Origin: WHSW01 sp963742205
GTDB lineage: Bacteria; Actinomycetota; Thermoleophilia; Solirubrobacterales; 70-9
Length of the DNA stretch: 64,000 nucleotides
Assembly (NCBI GenBank): GCA_963742205.1
Contig: CAVUKZ010000006.1
Coordinates: 124,001 to 188,000 of the forward strand
Direction: 5' to 3'
The notes under the pieces are model-generated. The model ran no database searches. It saw only the letters and a program-made list of their open reading frames with translations, and was not told the origin of the DNA. Made by a program: the position numbers and the translations under genes. Of the stretch, positions 42,740 to 53,736 are shown piece by piece. The stretch's first letter is position 1; every line of letters begins with the position of its first letter.

Positions 42740-44473
42740 TCACGCTACAGGGGTCTTGGCCGGTTGCGCGGCCCGCAGGCGCACCCAGAAGGTGCTGCCT
42801 CCGCCTTCGACGGATTCGACCCCGATCTGGCCGCCCATCACGTCGACCATCCGCCGGGCGATCGAGAGGCCGAGACCGAATCCCTCCTGCTCCAGCGACC
42901 CCGAGCCGCGATAGAAGCGCTCGAAGATCCTGTTGATCTCCTCCGGGGAGATCCCCGTGCCGGTGTCGATGACCTCGATTCGCACCTCGCCGACCAGACC
43001 CCGCATCGAGCGCACGATCACCGTCCCCGGGGCCGGCGTGTTCTTGAACGCGTTCGTCAGCAGGCCGATCAGCACCTGGCGCAGCAGCACCCGGTCGGCC
43101 TGCGCCGCGAGCCCGGGCGTCGGCTCGGCCACGACCTCGACCCCCTCGGGCGCCGCCACCGCCTCGACCGACTCCTCGATCACGAGGTTGACGTCGAGCG
43201 CCTCCGCGCCGCCCTCCCCCACCGCCTCCATCCGCGCGAGCGTCAGCAGCGACTCGGTCAGGCGGCTGATCCGCTCCGAGTCCTCCTGCAGCCGGCGAAG
43301 GAAGTGCTCGCGGGCCTCCGGGTCGTCCTTGGCGCCCGCCCGCAGAACCTCGATCGCCCCGGAGATGCCCGCGATCGGATTGCGCAGCTCGTGCGCCGCG
43401 TTGGACACGAACTCGCGCTCGGCGACCTCGCGCCGCAGCTCCTCGGTGCGGTTGCGGACCACGGCCAGAACCGCGCCCTCGGCCGGCAGCTCGCGGGCGT
43501 TGAGCGAGTAGACGCGGTTGCCGACCCGCAGCGCGTCGTTCTCGGCCACCGCGCGGCGCGAGGCCCGTCGCAGCCAGGGAATCAGCGGGTCGATCGCCCG
43601 TCCGTCCGGGCCGACGAGCTCGCGGGCGGCGGCGTTGGAGAAGCGCACCTCGCCGTCGGGCTGGACCACCAGGACGGCGTCGGAGAGCGCCTCGAAGATC
43701 GCCGACAGTCGGTCGCGCTCCTCCCGCAGGGCGCTGAACGTCTGGCGCAGCGCGCCGCGCATCGTCTCCAGCGCCCGGCCGAGATCGGTGATCTCGTCGC
43801 GACCGCCGGTGCCGTCGAGCGGTTCGTCGAGCTCGCCCTCGCTGATGCGCGCTGCGCTCTCGGCCAGGCGCTTGACCCGGGTCGTGATCGCGCTCGCGAT
43901 CAGGAACGAGACGAGGACCGCGACCGCGACCGCGACGCCGAGCGCCGTCAGCCGGTCGCCGCGCAGCTCCTCGATCGCCTGCTGGACCTCGGGCGCGCGC
44001 ACCGACCGGCCGAGGATCGCGCCGTCGATCGCGCCGTCGCGGAAGATCGGCACCGCGACCACCGTCACTCCGCCGCCGATGTCGTCGATGTAGCGACTGC
44101 CGATCAGCGACGAGCGCACCGCGCTGCGCGCGCCCGGGACCTCGAGCAGGTCGACCCCGTGGGAGGCGCTGGGCGTCGCCAGGCCTCCGTTGGCGTCGAA
44201 CACCCAGGCCGAGTAGCCCTCTGCCGTGATCCCGGCGAGGGTCGTCGACGCAGCTCGCGGCCGGCGGTTGCCGATCTCGTCGGCGAGGCCGACCGTGCGC
44301 CCGACCGCGATCTGGGTCAGGTCCTCGTCGGCGGCCCGCGTCCCGGTGTCGCTGACCAGCAGGTAGGCGAGGCCCGCCGTGATCAAGGCCACGGCCGCGA
44401 AGGCGACGGCCAGGTACAGCCGGACGCCGAACGGTCGGCGCCGCGACAAACGCTGGCCGCTCGGGCTCGGCAT
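42740..44473 (-). CDS. Membrane sensor histidine kinase with PAS domain
   Basis: The ATG at 44473 gives 577 residues with an N-terminal helix (~18-38), extracytoplasmic sensing domain (~45-165), a second helix (~180-200), HAMP linker, PAS domain (~265-330, AIFEALSDAVLVVQPDGEVRFSN), HisKA with FVSNAAHELRNPIAGISGAIEVLRA, and a HATPase domain (LTNAFKNTPAPG, DTGTGISPEEINRIFERFYRG, GFGLGLSIARRM). It phosphorylates the adjacent regulator on an unknown outside signal. Confidence 0.94.
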   Translation of the reverse strand: MPSPSGQRLSRRRPFGVRLYLAVAFAAVALITAGLAYLLVSDTGTRAADEDLTQIAVGRTVGLADEIGNRRPRAASTTLAGITAEGYSAWVFDANGGLATPSASHGVDLLEVPGARSAVRSSLIGSRYIDDIGGGVTVVAVPIFRDGAIDGAILGRSVRAPEVQQAIEELRGDRLTALGVAVAVAVLVSFLIASAITTRVKRLAESAARISEGELDEPLDGTGGRDEITDLGRALETMRGALRQTFSALREERDRLSAIFEALSDAVLVVQPDGEVRFSNAAARELVGPDGRAIDPLIPWLRRASRRAVAENDALRVGNRVYSLNARELPAEGAVLAVVRNRTEELRREVAEREFVSNAAHELRNPIAGISGAIEVLRAGAKDDPEAREHFLRRLQEDSERISRLTESLLTLARMEAVGEGGAEALDVNLVIEESVEAVAAPEGVEVVAEPTPGLAAQADRVLLRQVLIGLLTNAFKNTPAPGTVIVRSMRGLVGEVRIEVIDTGTGISPEEINRIFERFYRGSGSLEQEGFGLGLSIARRMVDVMGGQIGVESVEGGGSTFWVRLRAAQPAKTPVA

Positions 44474-44525
44474 GTTCGGGATTATCGCGCTCTCGAACCA
44501 GGCGCTCAACAGCGGCGCTAGTCGG

Positions 44526-45666
44526 CTAAGCTCCAAGCAGGAATTCCAGGCGAAACGCGAGTGCCTCGAGCGCGAGCGGCTCCGAGACGTTGACGGTCAG
44601 GCGCCGGCGCGTGTCGAGCACGAGCTCGCCAGCGCGCCGCGCGCGGCGCCCGTCGAGGCCCGTCGGCGAGCTCCGCCAGCTCCGCCGTGCGGTCGGAATT
44701 GAGCGCCAGCTCGGGGCCGCCCTCGGCCGCGGCGGCGAGGTCGCGCATCCACGAGCCGAGCAGCGCCAGGCCGAGGTCGACGGTCTCCGTTCGCGCCCGG
44801 CGCCCGCTGCGGCGAGCCAGGTCCTCGGCCTCCTTCGCGCGCCGGCGCGCCGCCTGGGGGCTGCGGTCGGCGGCCTCTTCCTCGGCATCGGCGGCGCGCT
44901 CCCGAACCTCGCCGGAGCGGTGCTCGGACGCCGCTTCAGCGGCCCGCACGAGCCCCTCCCACGGCGCGTCGGCGAGGTCGCCCTCGCGGGCGGCGCGGGC
45001 GAGCCGCTCGGCGGCGGCGCGCAGCCCTCGCCCGTCCTCGCCGAGCAGAAAGCGCGCCCGCTCGGGGTCGCCGGCGGCGAGGCGGGCGGCGGCGGTGCGC
45101 TCGGGGCCCGGTGGCTGGTCAGCGAGCCGCGCCTCGACGGCCTCCGCGCCGAGGCGCCCGAAGCGCACGGTCCGACAGCGCGAGCGCACCGTCTCCAGCA
45201 GCGCCTCGGGCTCGTCGCTGACGAGGATCAGATGCGCGAACGGCGGCGGCTCCTCCAGCGTCTTCAGCAGCGCGTTCTGGCTCTCCTCGGCCATCGCGTC
45301 GGCAGCCTCGATCACAAACACCCGTCGCTCGCCCTCGAACGGCCGGTAGGCGACCGCGGCGATCACCCGCTCGCGCACCTCGTCGACGAGGTGCTGGATC
45401 CCCGGCGGACGCAGCCAGACGAGGTCGGGGTGCGGCGATGGATCGGCGAGCGCCCGGCGGCGCGCGTCGGCGGGGTCGGCGGAGGTGGCCGCGAGCAGCT
45501 CGGCGGCGAATGCCCGGGCGGCGGCACGCTTGCCCGAGCCAGGGGGCCCGGCGAGCAGGTACGCGTGAAACGGGTCGGCGAGCGCGACGGTGAGCGCGGC
45601 CCGCGCCGCCGGCTGATCGGCGGTCGCCGCCTCGATCGCCTCCGAAGCCTCGGCCACCGATGTCAT
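44526..45666 (-). CDS. holB: DNA polymerase III subunit delta', frameshifted near its end
   Basis: This is a clamp-loader subunit with Walker A AGPPGSGKRAAARAF and a VIEAADAMAEESQNALLKTLEEPP block that includes the SRC-type motif (RSRCRTVRFG). It loads the sliding clamp together with gamma/tau and delta. The frame shifts at 44658 (GGG|C|CTC), a doubled third base, and continues to LFLLGA and a stop at 44526. The start ATG overlaps the tmk stop (ATGA). Confidence 0.88.
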
Positions 45667-46253
45667 CGCCGCGCCTCCACGAGCGCCATGATCCGCGCGT
45701 GGACCGCCGCCGGGTCGCGGGTCGCGTCGACGACCTCGATCCGCTCCGGGTGGCGCGCGGCGAGCTCGTCGTAGGCGCCCGCGACCTGGCGCTGAAACTC
45801 GAGCCCCTCGGACTCGAACCGGTCCGACGCGTCGCCGTCGCGGGCTCCCGCCAGCTCCGGGTCGACGCGCAGGAGCACCGTGAGGTCCGGCAGGCAGGAG
45901 CCGACGACCAGCTCGTTCAGCCGCTCGACAACGTCGACCCCGAGCCCGCGCGCGACCCCCTGGTAGGCCACGGTGGAGTCGATGAACCGGTCGCAGACGA
46001 CGTCGTGTCCGTCGTCGAGCGCCGGGCGCATCACCTCTCGGCACAGCTCCGCCCGGGCCGCGTTGAACAGCAGCAGCTCGGTTCCGGGGCCCAGCTCGAG
46101 CTCCGGGTCCTTCAGCAAGTCGCGGATCCGCTCGCCGGCGGGCGTGCCGCCCGGCTCGCGCAGCAAGACGGTGCCGGGCCCGAGCGCCTCGGCCAGCATC
46201 GCCGCCTGGGTGGTCTTCCCGGAGCGGTCGATGCCCTCGAGGGTGATGAACAC
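45663..46253 (-). CDS. tmk: Thymidylate kinase
   Basis: The 196-residue enzyme has GTG start FITLEGIDRSGKTTQAAML (P-loop), EPGGTPAGERIRDLLK, and the lid/DR(Y/F) motif in VVCDRFIDSTVAYQGVARGL. It phosphorylates dTMP to dTDP. It is translationally coupled to holB, as in many bacteria. Confidence 0.94.
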   Translation of the reverse strand: MFITLEGIDRSGKTTQAAMLAEALGPGTVLLREPGGTPAGERIRDLLKDPELELGPGTELLLFNAARAELCREVMRPALDDGHDVVCDRFIDSTVAYQGVARGLGVDVVERLNELVVGSCLPDLTVLLRVDPELAGARDGDASDRFESEGLEFQRQVAGAYDELAARHPERIEVVDATRDPAAVHARIMALVEARR

Positions 46254-46266
46254 GCGGTGGCCGGGG

Positions 46267-48582
46267 TCAGTTGCCCGAGCGCGCCCGCTTCGTCCGCGTG
46301 GTCTGCGGAGAGGGCTTCTTGCGCGTCCGTCGTCGCCCGCCCTTGGCCTTCGCCGACGTGACCGCGTCGGCGGCCTCCTCGGCCGTGACCGGCCGGCGTC
46401 GCCGTTGGCCTCGGCGGCGGCCTTCGCCTGCTCGCGGGCCTCCTTGGCCGCCTGGCGCTCGGCGCGCTTGGCGCGCATCTCGACCATCGTCGGGCAGTCG
46501 TCGTTGAGGCACAGCTTCCAGGGCCGGCCGCGGAATCCCTTGACCGTCAGCCGCGGGCGCTCGCCGCACACCGAGCAGCGCTCCTCGAGCCGCCAGAGCT
46601 CGTAGCCGCGCCCGGGAAGCGGGCCGCTGACCTTGCAGGAGTCGGGCGCGTCGGGGTCGTCGCGCTTCCAGCCCTCGCAGCCGTACATCCGCTTGCCGCC
46701 CTTGAGATCGATGATCCGCAGCCGGTTCGGCGAGCCGTCCTCGTGCTTGCGCCCGGCCTCCTCGCAGACCTTGCACGGGCCGAGGAACTTGTCCTCGTCC
46801 ATCCCCGCCCAGATCTGCTTCGCGAAGTCTTCCTTCTGATCCTCGAGCGCGGCGGTCGTCGAGTGCAGCATCTCGCGGCTCACCGACAGCACGTCCTCCT
46901 TCGAGGTCTTGCCGGCGGCGATCTTGTCCATGTCGTTCTCGAGCTCGGCCGTCATCTCCGGCGTCGCCATCCGCGGGACGTAGTCGTGGAAGGCCTTGTA
47001 CATCGCGATCCCCGTCTCCGAGGGCTCGGGCGGATTCGAGTACACGTAACCGCGGTCGTAGAGCTTCTGGATGATGTCGGCGCGGGTCGCCTTGGTCCCC
47101 AGGCCGCGCTCCTCCATCAGCTCGATCAGCTTGCCCTGGCTGATCCGCGACGGCGGCTGCGTCTCCTTGTCGACGATCCACGGGTCGCCGTCGAGGTCGA
47201 GGCTCTGGCCCTCTTCGAGCTTCGGGATCTCCTCGTCCGAGGAGCGGGCGTAGGTGTAGATCGCCGCGTAGCCGGGGTCGACGACGACCGAGCCGCGGAC
47301 GAAGTAGCTCTCCGAGCCGGCCTCGATGTCGGCCCGGGTCGACTCGGTGATCATCGGCGGCGAGAAGGTGGCGAGGAAGCGGCGGACGACGAGCTCGTAG
47401 ACGCGGCGCTTCGGCCCCTCGAGCGCGTTCGGGTAGACCGCCTGGGTCGGGTAGATCGGCGGGTGGTCGGTGGTCTCCTTCTTGCCCCGGGTCGCCTGCA
47501 GCGGGCCGTCGAGCAGGCCCTTGGCGGCCGAGAAGTCCGGGATCCGCACCAGCGACGGAGACGAGCTCCTTGGTGTTGAGCGAGCTGCGGGTAGACCGTG
47601 TTGTCGGTCCGCGGGTAGGAGATGAACCCGTCCATGTAGAGGTCCTCGGCGATCCGCATCGCGGCAGCCGGGGTGATCCCGAGCCGGCTCGAGGCGTCGG
47701 TGGTGAAGGCGGTGGTGTTGAGCGGCGTCGGCGGCTTGCGCGTGTTGCGCCGCGAGCTCACCTCCTTGACGACGCCGGGGCTCTTGGTCCCGGCGAGCGC
47801 CGCGTCGGCCTCGGCCTTCTCCCAGAACTTGTCGGTCGCGTGGTGGGCCTCGAACGACCCGTCGGGATGGGCGAAGTTCGCGAACAGCTCCCAGTAGGGC
47901 TTCGGCACGTGGGCGCGGCGCTCGAGCTCGCGCTCGACGACCAGCGCCAGCGTCGGGCTCTGGACGCGGCCGACGGAGAGGAAGTTGGAGCCGAAGCGGC
48001 GGCTGGCGAGCGAGACCGCGCGGGTCAGCGTCGCGCCCCAGATCAGGTCGATGTCCTGGCGGGCGGAGCCCGCGTAGGCGAGGTCGTAGGAGAGCTCGTC
48101 GAGGTTCGAGAAGGCGCGCTCGATCTCGCTCCTTGGTCAGCGCGGAGTAGCGGGCCCGGGCAACCGGGCGGGCGTTCGCCGATCTCGCCCCCGGCGACGT
48201 CGGGATTGACATCGAGCACCTGCTGCAGCGCCTCGAGCCCGATCAGCTCGCCCTCGCGGTCGAAGTCGGTGGCGATCACGACCGAGTCCGCCTCCTTGGC
48301 CAGCTTGCGGACGGCCTTGACCACGTTCTTGTCGGTCGGCTCCGGCACGAGCTCGGCGTCGATCAGCTCGTGGAGGTCGGTCTCCTGCCAGTTCGAGTAG
48401 CCCTCGGGGAAGGCGACGCCCATCACGTGACCCTTGAGCCCGACGGTCATCTGCTCGCCCTCGGAGTCGCTCCAGGTGTAGAACGGCACCTTGTAGGTGG
48501 CGTCGGCCTTCGCCTCGCCGGCGGACAGGATCTCGGCGATCTTCTTCGCCGAGTTGTTCTTCTCGGTGATGATCAGCCTCAT
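46267..48582 (-). CDS. topA: DNA topoisomerase I (type IA), frameshifted in consensus
   Basis: The N-terminal toprim domain reads MRLIITEKNNSAKKIAEILS and VVIATDFDREGELIG; the active Tyr lies in ISYPRTDNTVYP. C-terminal zinc ribbons CKVCEEAG...DSCKVSG and CSVCGERP...CLNDDC follow, then a basic tail ending KKPSPQTTRTKRARSGN. It relaxes negative supercoils. The raw sequence has about six doubled third bases (for example CCG|C|AGC and GCC|G), which split the gene into several frames but leave every conserved motif intact. It is divergent from the HAD gene. Confidence 0.9.
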
Positions 48583-48669
48583 CGCGGCGCGAGAGTAGCA
48601 GGGGGTCGGGAGGCCTCCAAACGGCTGGGCCACCCCGGCAAGGGCTCCGTCGGGCATATCCTGGCCCGC

Positions 48670-49311
48670 TTGTTCGAGCTCGTGATCTTCGACTGCGACG
48701 GCGTTCTCGTCGACTCGGAGGTGATCGCAAACCGGGTCCTGGCCGCAGCGATCACCGAGGCGGGCCTGCCGATGACGACCGACGAATCGATGCAGCTGTT
48801 CATGGGCCGGCGCTGGGAGGACTCCCTGTTTCAGATCGAGCGCCGCCTGGGTCGACCCCTTCCCGACGACTTCAGCGACGTCTATCGCAGCCGGCGCGAC
48901 GCGGCGCTGCACGCGGAGCTGCAGCCCGTGGAGGGGATCGCCGCGGCGATCGAGCGCATCCCGATCCCTCGCTGCGTCGCCTCCAGCGGTCCGGTCGAGA
49001 AGATCCGCTTCACGCTCGGGCGCACGGGGCTGCTGGAGCTGTTCGAGGGCAGGATCTTCTCGGCCCACGAGGTCGAGCACGGCAAGCCGGCGCCGGACGT
49101 GTTCCTGTACGCCGCCGAGCGCATGGGAGCCGAGCCGTCGGGCTGCGCCGTGGTCGAGGACTCGCTCGTGGGCGTCGAGAGCGGGCTGGCTGCGGGCATG
49201 ACCGTGTTCGGCTACTGCGGCCACTTCGACGCCGAGGCGATGGCCGCGGCCGGCGCCAGGCCCTTCGCCGCGATGGCTCTGCTCCCGGAGCTGCTGGCGG
49301 CCCGTCACTAA
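48670..49311 (+). CDS. HAD-superfamily hydrolase (beta-phosphoglucomutase-like)
   Basis: The 213-residue protein from TTG at 48670 reads LFELVIFDCDGVLVDSE (motif I), ASSGPVEKI (motif II Ser), GKPAPDVFLYAAE (motif III Lys) and VEDSLVGVESGLAAGM (motif IV). The cap domain has the MGRRWEDSLFQI text of phosphosugar phosphatases and mutases. It hydrolyses or isomerises a small phosphosugar; the substrate is unknown. Confidence 0.86.
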   Translation: MFELVIFDCDGVLVDSEVIANRVLAAAITEAGLPMTTDESMQLFMGRRWEDSLFQIERRLGRPLPDDFSDVYRSRRDAALHAELQPVEGIAAAIERIPIPRCVASSGPVEKIRFTLGRTGLLELFEGRIFSAHEVEHGKPAPDVFLYAAERMGAEPSGCAVVEDSLVGVESGLAAGMTVFGYCGHFDAEAMAAAGARPFAAMALLPELLAARH

Positions 49312-49321
49312 CCTGTTGGCG

Positions 49322-50075
49322 ATGCCGGCCCAGTCCTACCCGGGCAAGGAATGCGTCTGCCAGTACCAGCGGGGGATCTGCGATCAGAGCTGCGTGCGCG
49401 GGATGCTCGAGACGCCGTTCTACATCGCCTGCCTGCGACTCAGCGGCCGCAACTGCCTGGTCGTCGGCGGCGGCGAGGTCGGGCTGGAGAAGGTCGAGGG
49501 CCTGCTCGCGTGCGACGGCCAGGTGACCCTGGTCGCCCCGGAGGCCGATCGACGAGCTGCGCGAGCTCGCCGCCGAGGGCTCGATCACGTGGGAGCAGCG
49601 CCAGTTCGAGCCCGCCGACCTCGAGGGCAAGTTCCTGGCGATCGCCGCCACCAACGACACCGACGTCAACATCGCGGTCTACGAGGAGGCCGAGCGCCGG
49701 GCGATGCTCGTCAACGTCGTCGACGTCCCCTCGCTGTGCAACTTCATCCTCCCGGCGATCGTCCGCACCGGCCCGCTGGCGATCGCGATCTCGACCGCGG
49801 GCGCCTCGCCGGCGCTCGCGAAGCGGATCAAGCGCGAGATCGCCGAGTCCTTCGGCGAGCCCTACGCGCGCCTGGCGGTGATCCTCAACGACGCCCGCGG
49901 CTGGGCGAAGGCGACCCTGCCCACCTACCAGGACCGCAAGGAGTTCTTCGAGGGGATCGTCAACGGCGATCCCGACCCGGTCGAGCTCGTGCGCGACGGG
50001 CCGCGAGCGCGACGTCCTCGAGCTGATCGAGGCCGCGAAGGCACGCGCAGGCCGCCCGCGGGCGCCGCCGCCTGA
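49322..50075 (+). CDS. Siroheme-pathway precorrin-2 dehydrogenase, frameshifted in consensus
   Basis: The core reads NCLVVGGGEVGLEKVEGLLACDGQVTLVAPEA (NAD-binding loop), ITWEQRQFEPADLEGKFLAIAATND and STAGASPALAKRIKREIAE. It oxidises precorrin-2 to sirohydrochlorin and may also insert iron. The N-terminus has an unusual Cys-rich arm (KECVCQYQRGICDQSCVRG). The frame breaks at GCC|G|ATC (49549) and GGG|C|CGC (50001), both doubled third bases. The exact 3' end is uncertain. Confidence 0.82.
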
Positions 50076-50245
50076 TGCCGGCCGCTCGGGATCTACGCGA
50101 TCTGCTTCGGCGGTCATGCTGGTCGCTGTCGATCGGCGTCTACATCAACCGCTACTACGCGACGCGCAAGTGCCATCAGTGCGGGGCCCAGGTCGAGCTC
50201 GGGCGCTCGAAGTGCCACGCCTGCGCCTACCGGTTCGTCAACTGA
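50075..50245 (+). CDS. Short zinc-ribbon protein
   Basis: The 56-residue frame reads MPAARDLRDLLRRSCWSLSIG and then VYINRYYATRKCHQCGAQVELGRSKCHACAYRFVN, with two CxxC pairs (CHQC, CHAC) forming a zinc ribbon. It begins one base before the end of the dehydrogenase. The N-terminus may itself contain a consensus error, since a continuous helix (IYAICFGG) is visible in another frame. Function unknown. Confidence 0.5.
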   Translation: MPAARDLRDLLRRSCWSLSIGVYINRYYATRKCHQCGAQVELGRSKCHACAYRFVN

Positions 50246-50263
50246 GCCCGGCTAACCTGTTCG

Positions 50264-50516
50264 ATGCCGCCGCTGGCGATCGGCGTGATCGGCGCGCTCG
50301 TCCTCTTCGTGCTCTCGATCGGGGTCTGGATGGGCGCTACTGCGCGACCCCAAGTGCCAGTCCGCCGAGCAGGCGCGCGAGCTGGTCGCCGCGGCGGACT
50401 TCTTCGATCGCGCGTTCGGGGTCGGGGCGGAGAGCCAGCGCGAGCTGCACAGGCGGGCGGTCGACGCCCTGCGCGAGGAGCTGCTCGAGGCCGACGACCG
50501 GGAGCTTGAAGGTTGA
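50264..50516 (+). CDS. Small membrane-anchored protein, frameshifted
   Basis: The start MPPLAIGVIGALVLFVLSIGVWMG is one membrane helix, then (after GCT|A at 50339) LLRDPKCQSAEQARELVAAADFFDRAF and a helical tail ending LLEADDRELEG. It lies just before the aldo/keto reductase. I recognise no family. Confidence 0.45.
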
Positions 50517-50538
50517 TCGACGAGATGAGGAGGAGCGG

Positions 50539-51552
50539 ATGAAGCGACGACGACTCGGCGACTCGGACCTCGAGGTCTCGGAGATCTCGCTCGGCTCCTG
50601 GCTGACCTACTCGGGCGGGGTCGAGCGCGAGCACACCGAGGCCTGCACCCGGGCGGCGTTCGACGCCGAGCATCAACTTCTTCGACACCGCCAACGTCTA
50701 CGGCACCGGCGCCGCGGAGGAGGCGTGGGGCGAGATCCTCTCCGACTACGACCGCGAGCTCGTTCGTGCTCGCGACCAAGGTCTACTTCCCGATGTCGGA
50801 CACCGACTCCGGGCTCTCGCGCCGAGCAGATCACGAAGCAGATCGACGCCTCGCTCGCGCGCCTGCAGACCGACTACGTCGACCTCTACCAGTGCCACCG
50901 CTTCGACCCCGAGTCGCCGATCGAGGAGACGATGGAGGCGCTGACCGAGGTGGTCGAGGTCGGGCAAGGCGCGCTACCTCGGCTTCAGCGAGTGGACGCC
51001 CGAGCAGATCCGCGCCGGGCTCGACGTGCGCGGGAGCGGCGAAGTTCGTCTCCTCCCAGCCGCAGTACAACATGATCTGGCGCGCCCCCGAGGCCGAGGT
51101 CTTCCCGCTCTGCGCCGACAACGGGATCTCGCAGATCGTCTGGTCGCCGCTCGCCCAGGGCGTGCTCACCGGCAAGTACGCGCCCGGCGAGCGCGCCGCC
51201 GTCGGACTCGCGCGCGGCGAGCGAGGAGATGGGCTGCGCGATCGAGCGCTACATGCGACGACCGCGGTGCTCGAGGCGGTCCAGCGGCTGCGCCCGATCG
51301 CCGAGGAGGCCGGGCCTGACGATGGCCGCAGCTCGGCGCTCGCCTGGGTGCTGCGCCGCGACGAGGTCGCCTCGGCGATCGTCGGCGCCTCGCGCCCCGA
51401 GCAGGTGCACGCGAACGCCGCGGCCTCCGGGGTCGAGCTCTCGCCGGACACCCTGACGGCGATCGACGAAGCGCTCGGACGGCGTCGCGGTCACCGAGCC
51501 TGGCACGACGTCGGCGAGCGTACGCCGAGCGAGGGCGATCAACGCACCGCTA
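50539..51552 (+). CDS. Aldo/keto reductase, heavily frameshifted in consensus
   Basis: Once about eleven extra bases are allowed for, one chain emerges: MKRRRLGDSDLEVSEISLGSW, INFFDTANVYGTGAAEEAWG, VLATKVYFPMSDTDSG, SLARLQTDYVDLYQCHRFD, ARYLGFSEWTPEQIRAG, QPQYNMIWRAPEAEVFPLC, SQIVWSPLAQGVLTGKYAPG and SAIVGASRPEQVHANAAASG. This matches NADPH aldo/keto reductases of the YajO/voltage-gated-channel-beta type. It probably reduces a sugar-derived carbonyl, consistent with the nearby sugar operon. The 3' end is approximate. Confidence 0.82.
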
Positions 51553-51645
51553 GGCGGCTGGACGCGTCGACGCAAAGCCCCGCCGGACGCGCGAGCGCCG
51601 CCCGGCGAGCGCTCGTGGATGACGCCCGGCGGAGGGGTGCGACGC

Positions 51646-52688
51646 CTAGTTGAACGCGTACTGCTCGTACTCGTCGACGTTGTCCTGGGTGACCACCGCG
51701 GCCGGCACGACGACCTGGCGCGGGACCTCGGGCGGGCACGAGCTCGGCGAAGCCCTCGCCGAGCGCGATCAGGCGGGCCATGTTGACCGCGGACGCCGCC
51801 ATGTTCGGGTTGTAGAGGAAGGTCGCCCGGTAGAGGCCGCCCTCCTTGATCTGGTCCATCGCGTCCTGCGAGCCGCCGACGCCGGTGAGGAACATCTCGT
51901 CCTCGCGGCCGGCGTTGCGGATCGCCTGGACGACGCCCTGGGCCATGTCGTCGTCGTGCGTGTAGACGGCGTCGATCTGGTCCTCGGCGGTGAGGATGTT
52001 CTCCATCACCTTGAGGCCGGTGTCCGGGTTGAAGTCACCCGGCTGCTGGGCGATGATCTCGATCCCGCCGTCCGGGCACTTCTTCTTCAGCTCGTCGGCG
52101 AAGCCCTGGGTGCGGTCCTCGGTGACCGAGATGCCGGCCAGACCCTGGATCTCGACCACGTTGCCCTCGCAGTTGAGCTCCTCGGTGATGTAGTCGGCCG
52201 CGAGCACGCCGATCTGGTAGTTGTCGCCGAGGATCGTCGCCGTCGCGGCGTCGGGCTCGGAGAACAGGCGGTCGACGTTGATCACCGGGATCCCCGCCGC
52301 CTCGGCCTTCTGGGCGACCGGCGTCAGCGCCTCGCCGTCCTGCGGCAGGACCACCAGCGCGTCGGGCTTGTCCGAGATCACCTGCTCGATCTGCTGCGCC
52401 TGCGAGTCCGAGTCGGCCGCCTCGAGCAGCTTGAAGTCGACGTCGTCGTACTGGTCGGCCGCGGCCTGGGCGTTCTTCGAGATCGCGCCGAGCCAGCCGT
52501 GGTCGGTCGGCGGCACGCTGGCGACGATGCTCACGGTCTCGCCGGAGCCACCGCTGGTGCCCGACGCCTCGGTGCCGGACGCCGGCGCGGTCACCGTGGT
52601 CGTTTCGTCGCCAGCCGCCGCACGCGGCGACGACGAGCGCCACGATCGCCGCCATCGCGATCGAGATTGAAAGTCGCTTCAGCGACAT
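51646..52688 (-). CDS. Sugar ABC transporter substrate-binding lipoprotein (RbsB/XylF-like), frameshifted
   Basis: The lipoprotein signal ends LVVAACGG, then ETVSIVASVPPTDHGWLGAISKNAQAAADQYDDVDF, SDKPDALVVLPQDGEALTPVAQKAEAAGIPVINVDR and DAVYTHDDDMAQGVVQAI: a periplasmic-binding type 1 fold. It binds a sugar outside the membrane for the ABC importer. The frame breaks at 52607 (GGC|T) and near 51737 (CCC|G). Ribosome site GGAGGAGAGG lies before the ATG. Confidence 0.9.
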
Positions 52689-52748
52689 GGGATACCTCTC
52701 CTCCTGTGGTTGGTTGAAACGCGTTGCGAAAGTCAGGGAGTCCGGTCA

Positions 52749-53736
52749 TCAAAAGCGGGCCTCCGGGCGCTGCAGGAGCACGGCGCCGAGCACGATCGCC
52801 CCCTTGGTGACCTGCTGGACCTCGGTCGAGAGGTTGAGCTGGGTCATGAGGCTGAAGATGAGCGCGAAGGTGAGGACGCCGAGGAAGGTGCCGACGATCG
52901 TCGCCCGGCCGCCCATGAGGCTGGTGCCGCCGATGACCACGGCGCCGATCGCGTCGAGCTCGTAGAGGTTGCCGCTGACCGGCGAGGCGCTGCCGAGGCG
53001 CGCGCAGAGCAGGACCGTGGCGATCCCGACCAGGAAGCCGGAGAGCACGTAGACGCTGAAGATCACCTTGCGCACCGGCACGCCGGCGATCCGCGCCGCC
53101 TCGCGGTTGCCGCCGACGGCCACCACGTGGCGGCCGTAGCGGGAGCGGTTGAGCATGATCCAGCCGCGCGATCGTGATCCCGAGGAAGATGTAGACCGAG
53201 ACCGGGATCCCGAGGATCTCGCCGGTCCCGAACCAGAGCAGCGAGAACGGCGCCGGGTCGCCGAACGAGCCGCCGTTGAGATCGAGCAGGCCGACCGGCT
53301 GCTTGTCGTTCAAGCAGCAGGGCCAGCCCCTTGCGCGATCGAGAACATCGCCAGGGTGGCGATGAACGGGACGACGCGGCCGAAGGCGATCGACGGTCGC
53401 GTTGACCGTGCCCAGCAGGGTGGCGAAGCCGACCGCGCCGAGGATGAAGACCAGGTCGTGCCGTCGGGGTCGACGAGCACGCCGCCGAAGACCCCGGCGG
53501 CGGCGAGCACCGAGCCGACCGAGAGGTCGATGCCGCCGGTCGCGATCACGAAGGTCATCCCGATCGCGATCACCCCGACGACGCTCGCCTGGGTGAGCAT
53601 GTTGCGGACGTTGTCCCAGGTCGGGAACGAGTCCGGCTTCAGGATCGCGCCGACCACGAACAGGAGCACGACGACGATCGCGAGCGCGTACTCCTGCAGC
53701 TCGAGGGCGCCGAAGCGGGCTGCGCAGCGCGGTCAT
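52749..53736 (-). CDS. Sugar ABC transporter permease (RbsC-like), frameshifted
   Basis: The corrected protein has about eight to ten helices with the family block GMTFVIATGGIDLSVGSVLA, and further NRSRYGRHVVAVGGNREAARIAGV (EAA-like ATPase contact) and GTSLMGGRATIVGTFLGV. It forms the membrane channel of the ribose-type importer. About seven doubled bases are seen (CCG|C|TTC, CTT|G|AAC and others). Start ATG overlaps the ATPase stop (ATGA). Confidence 0.88.
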
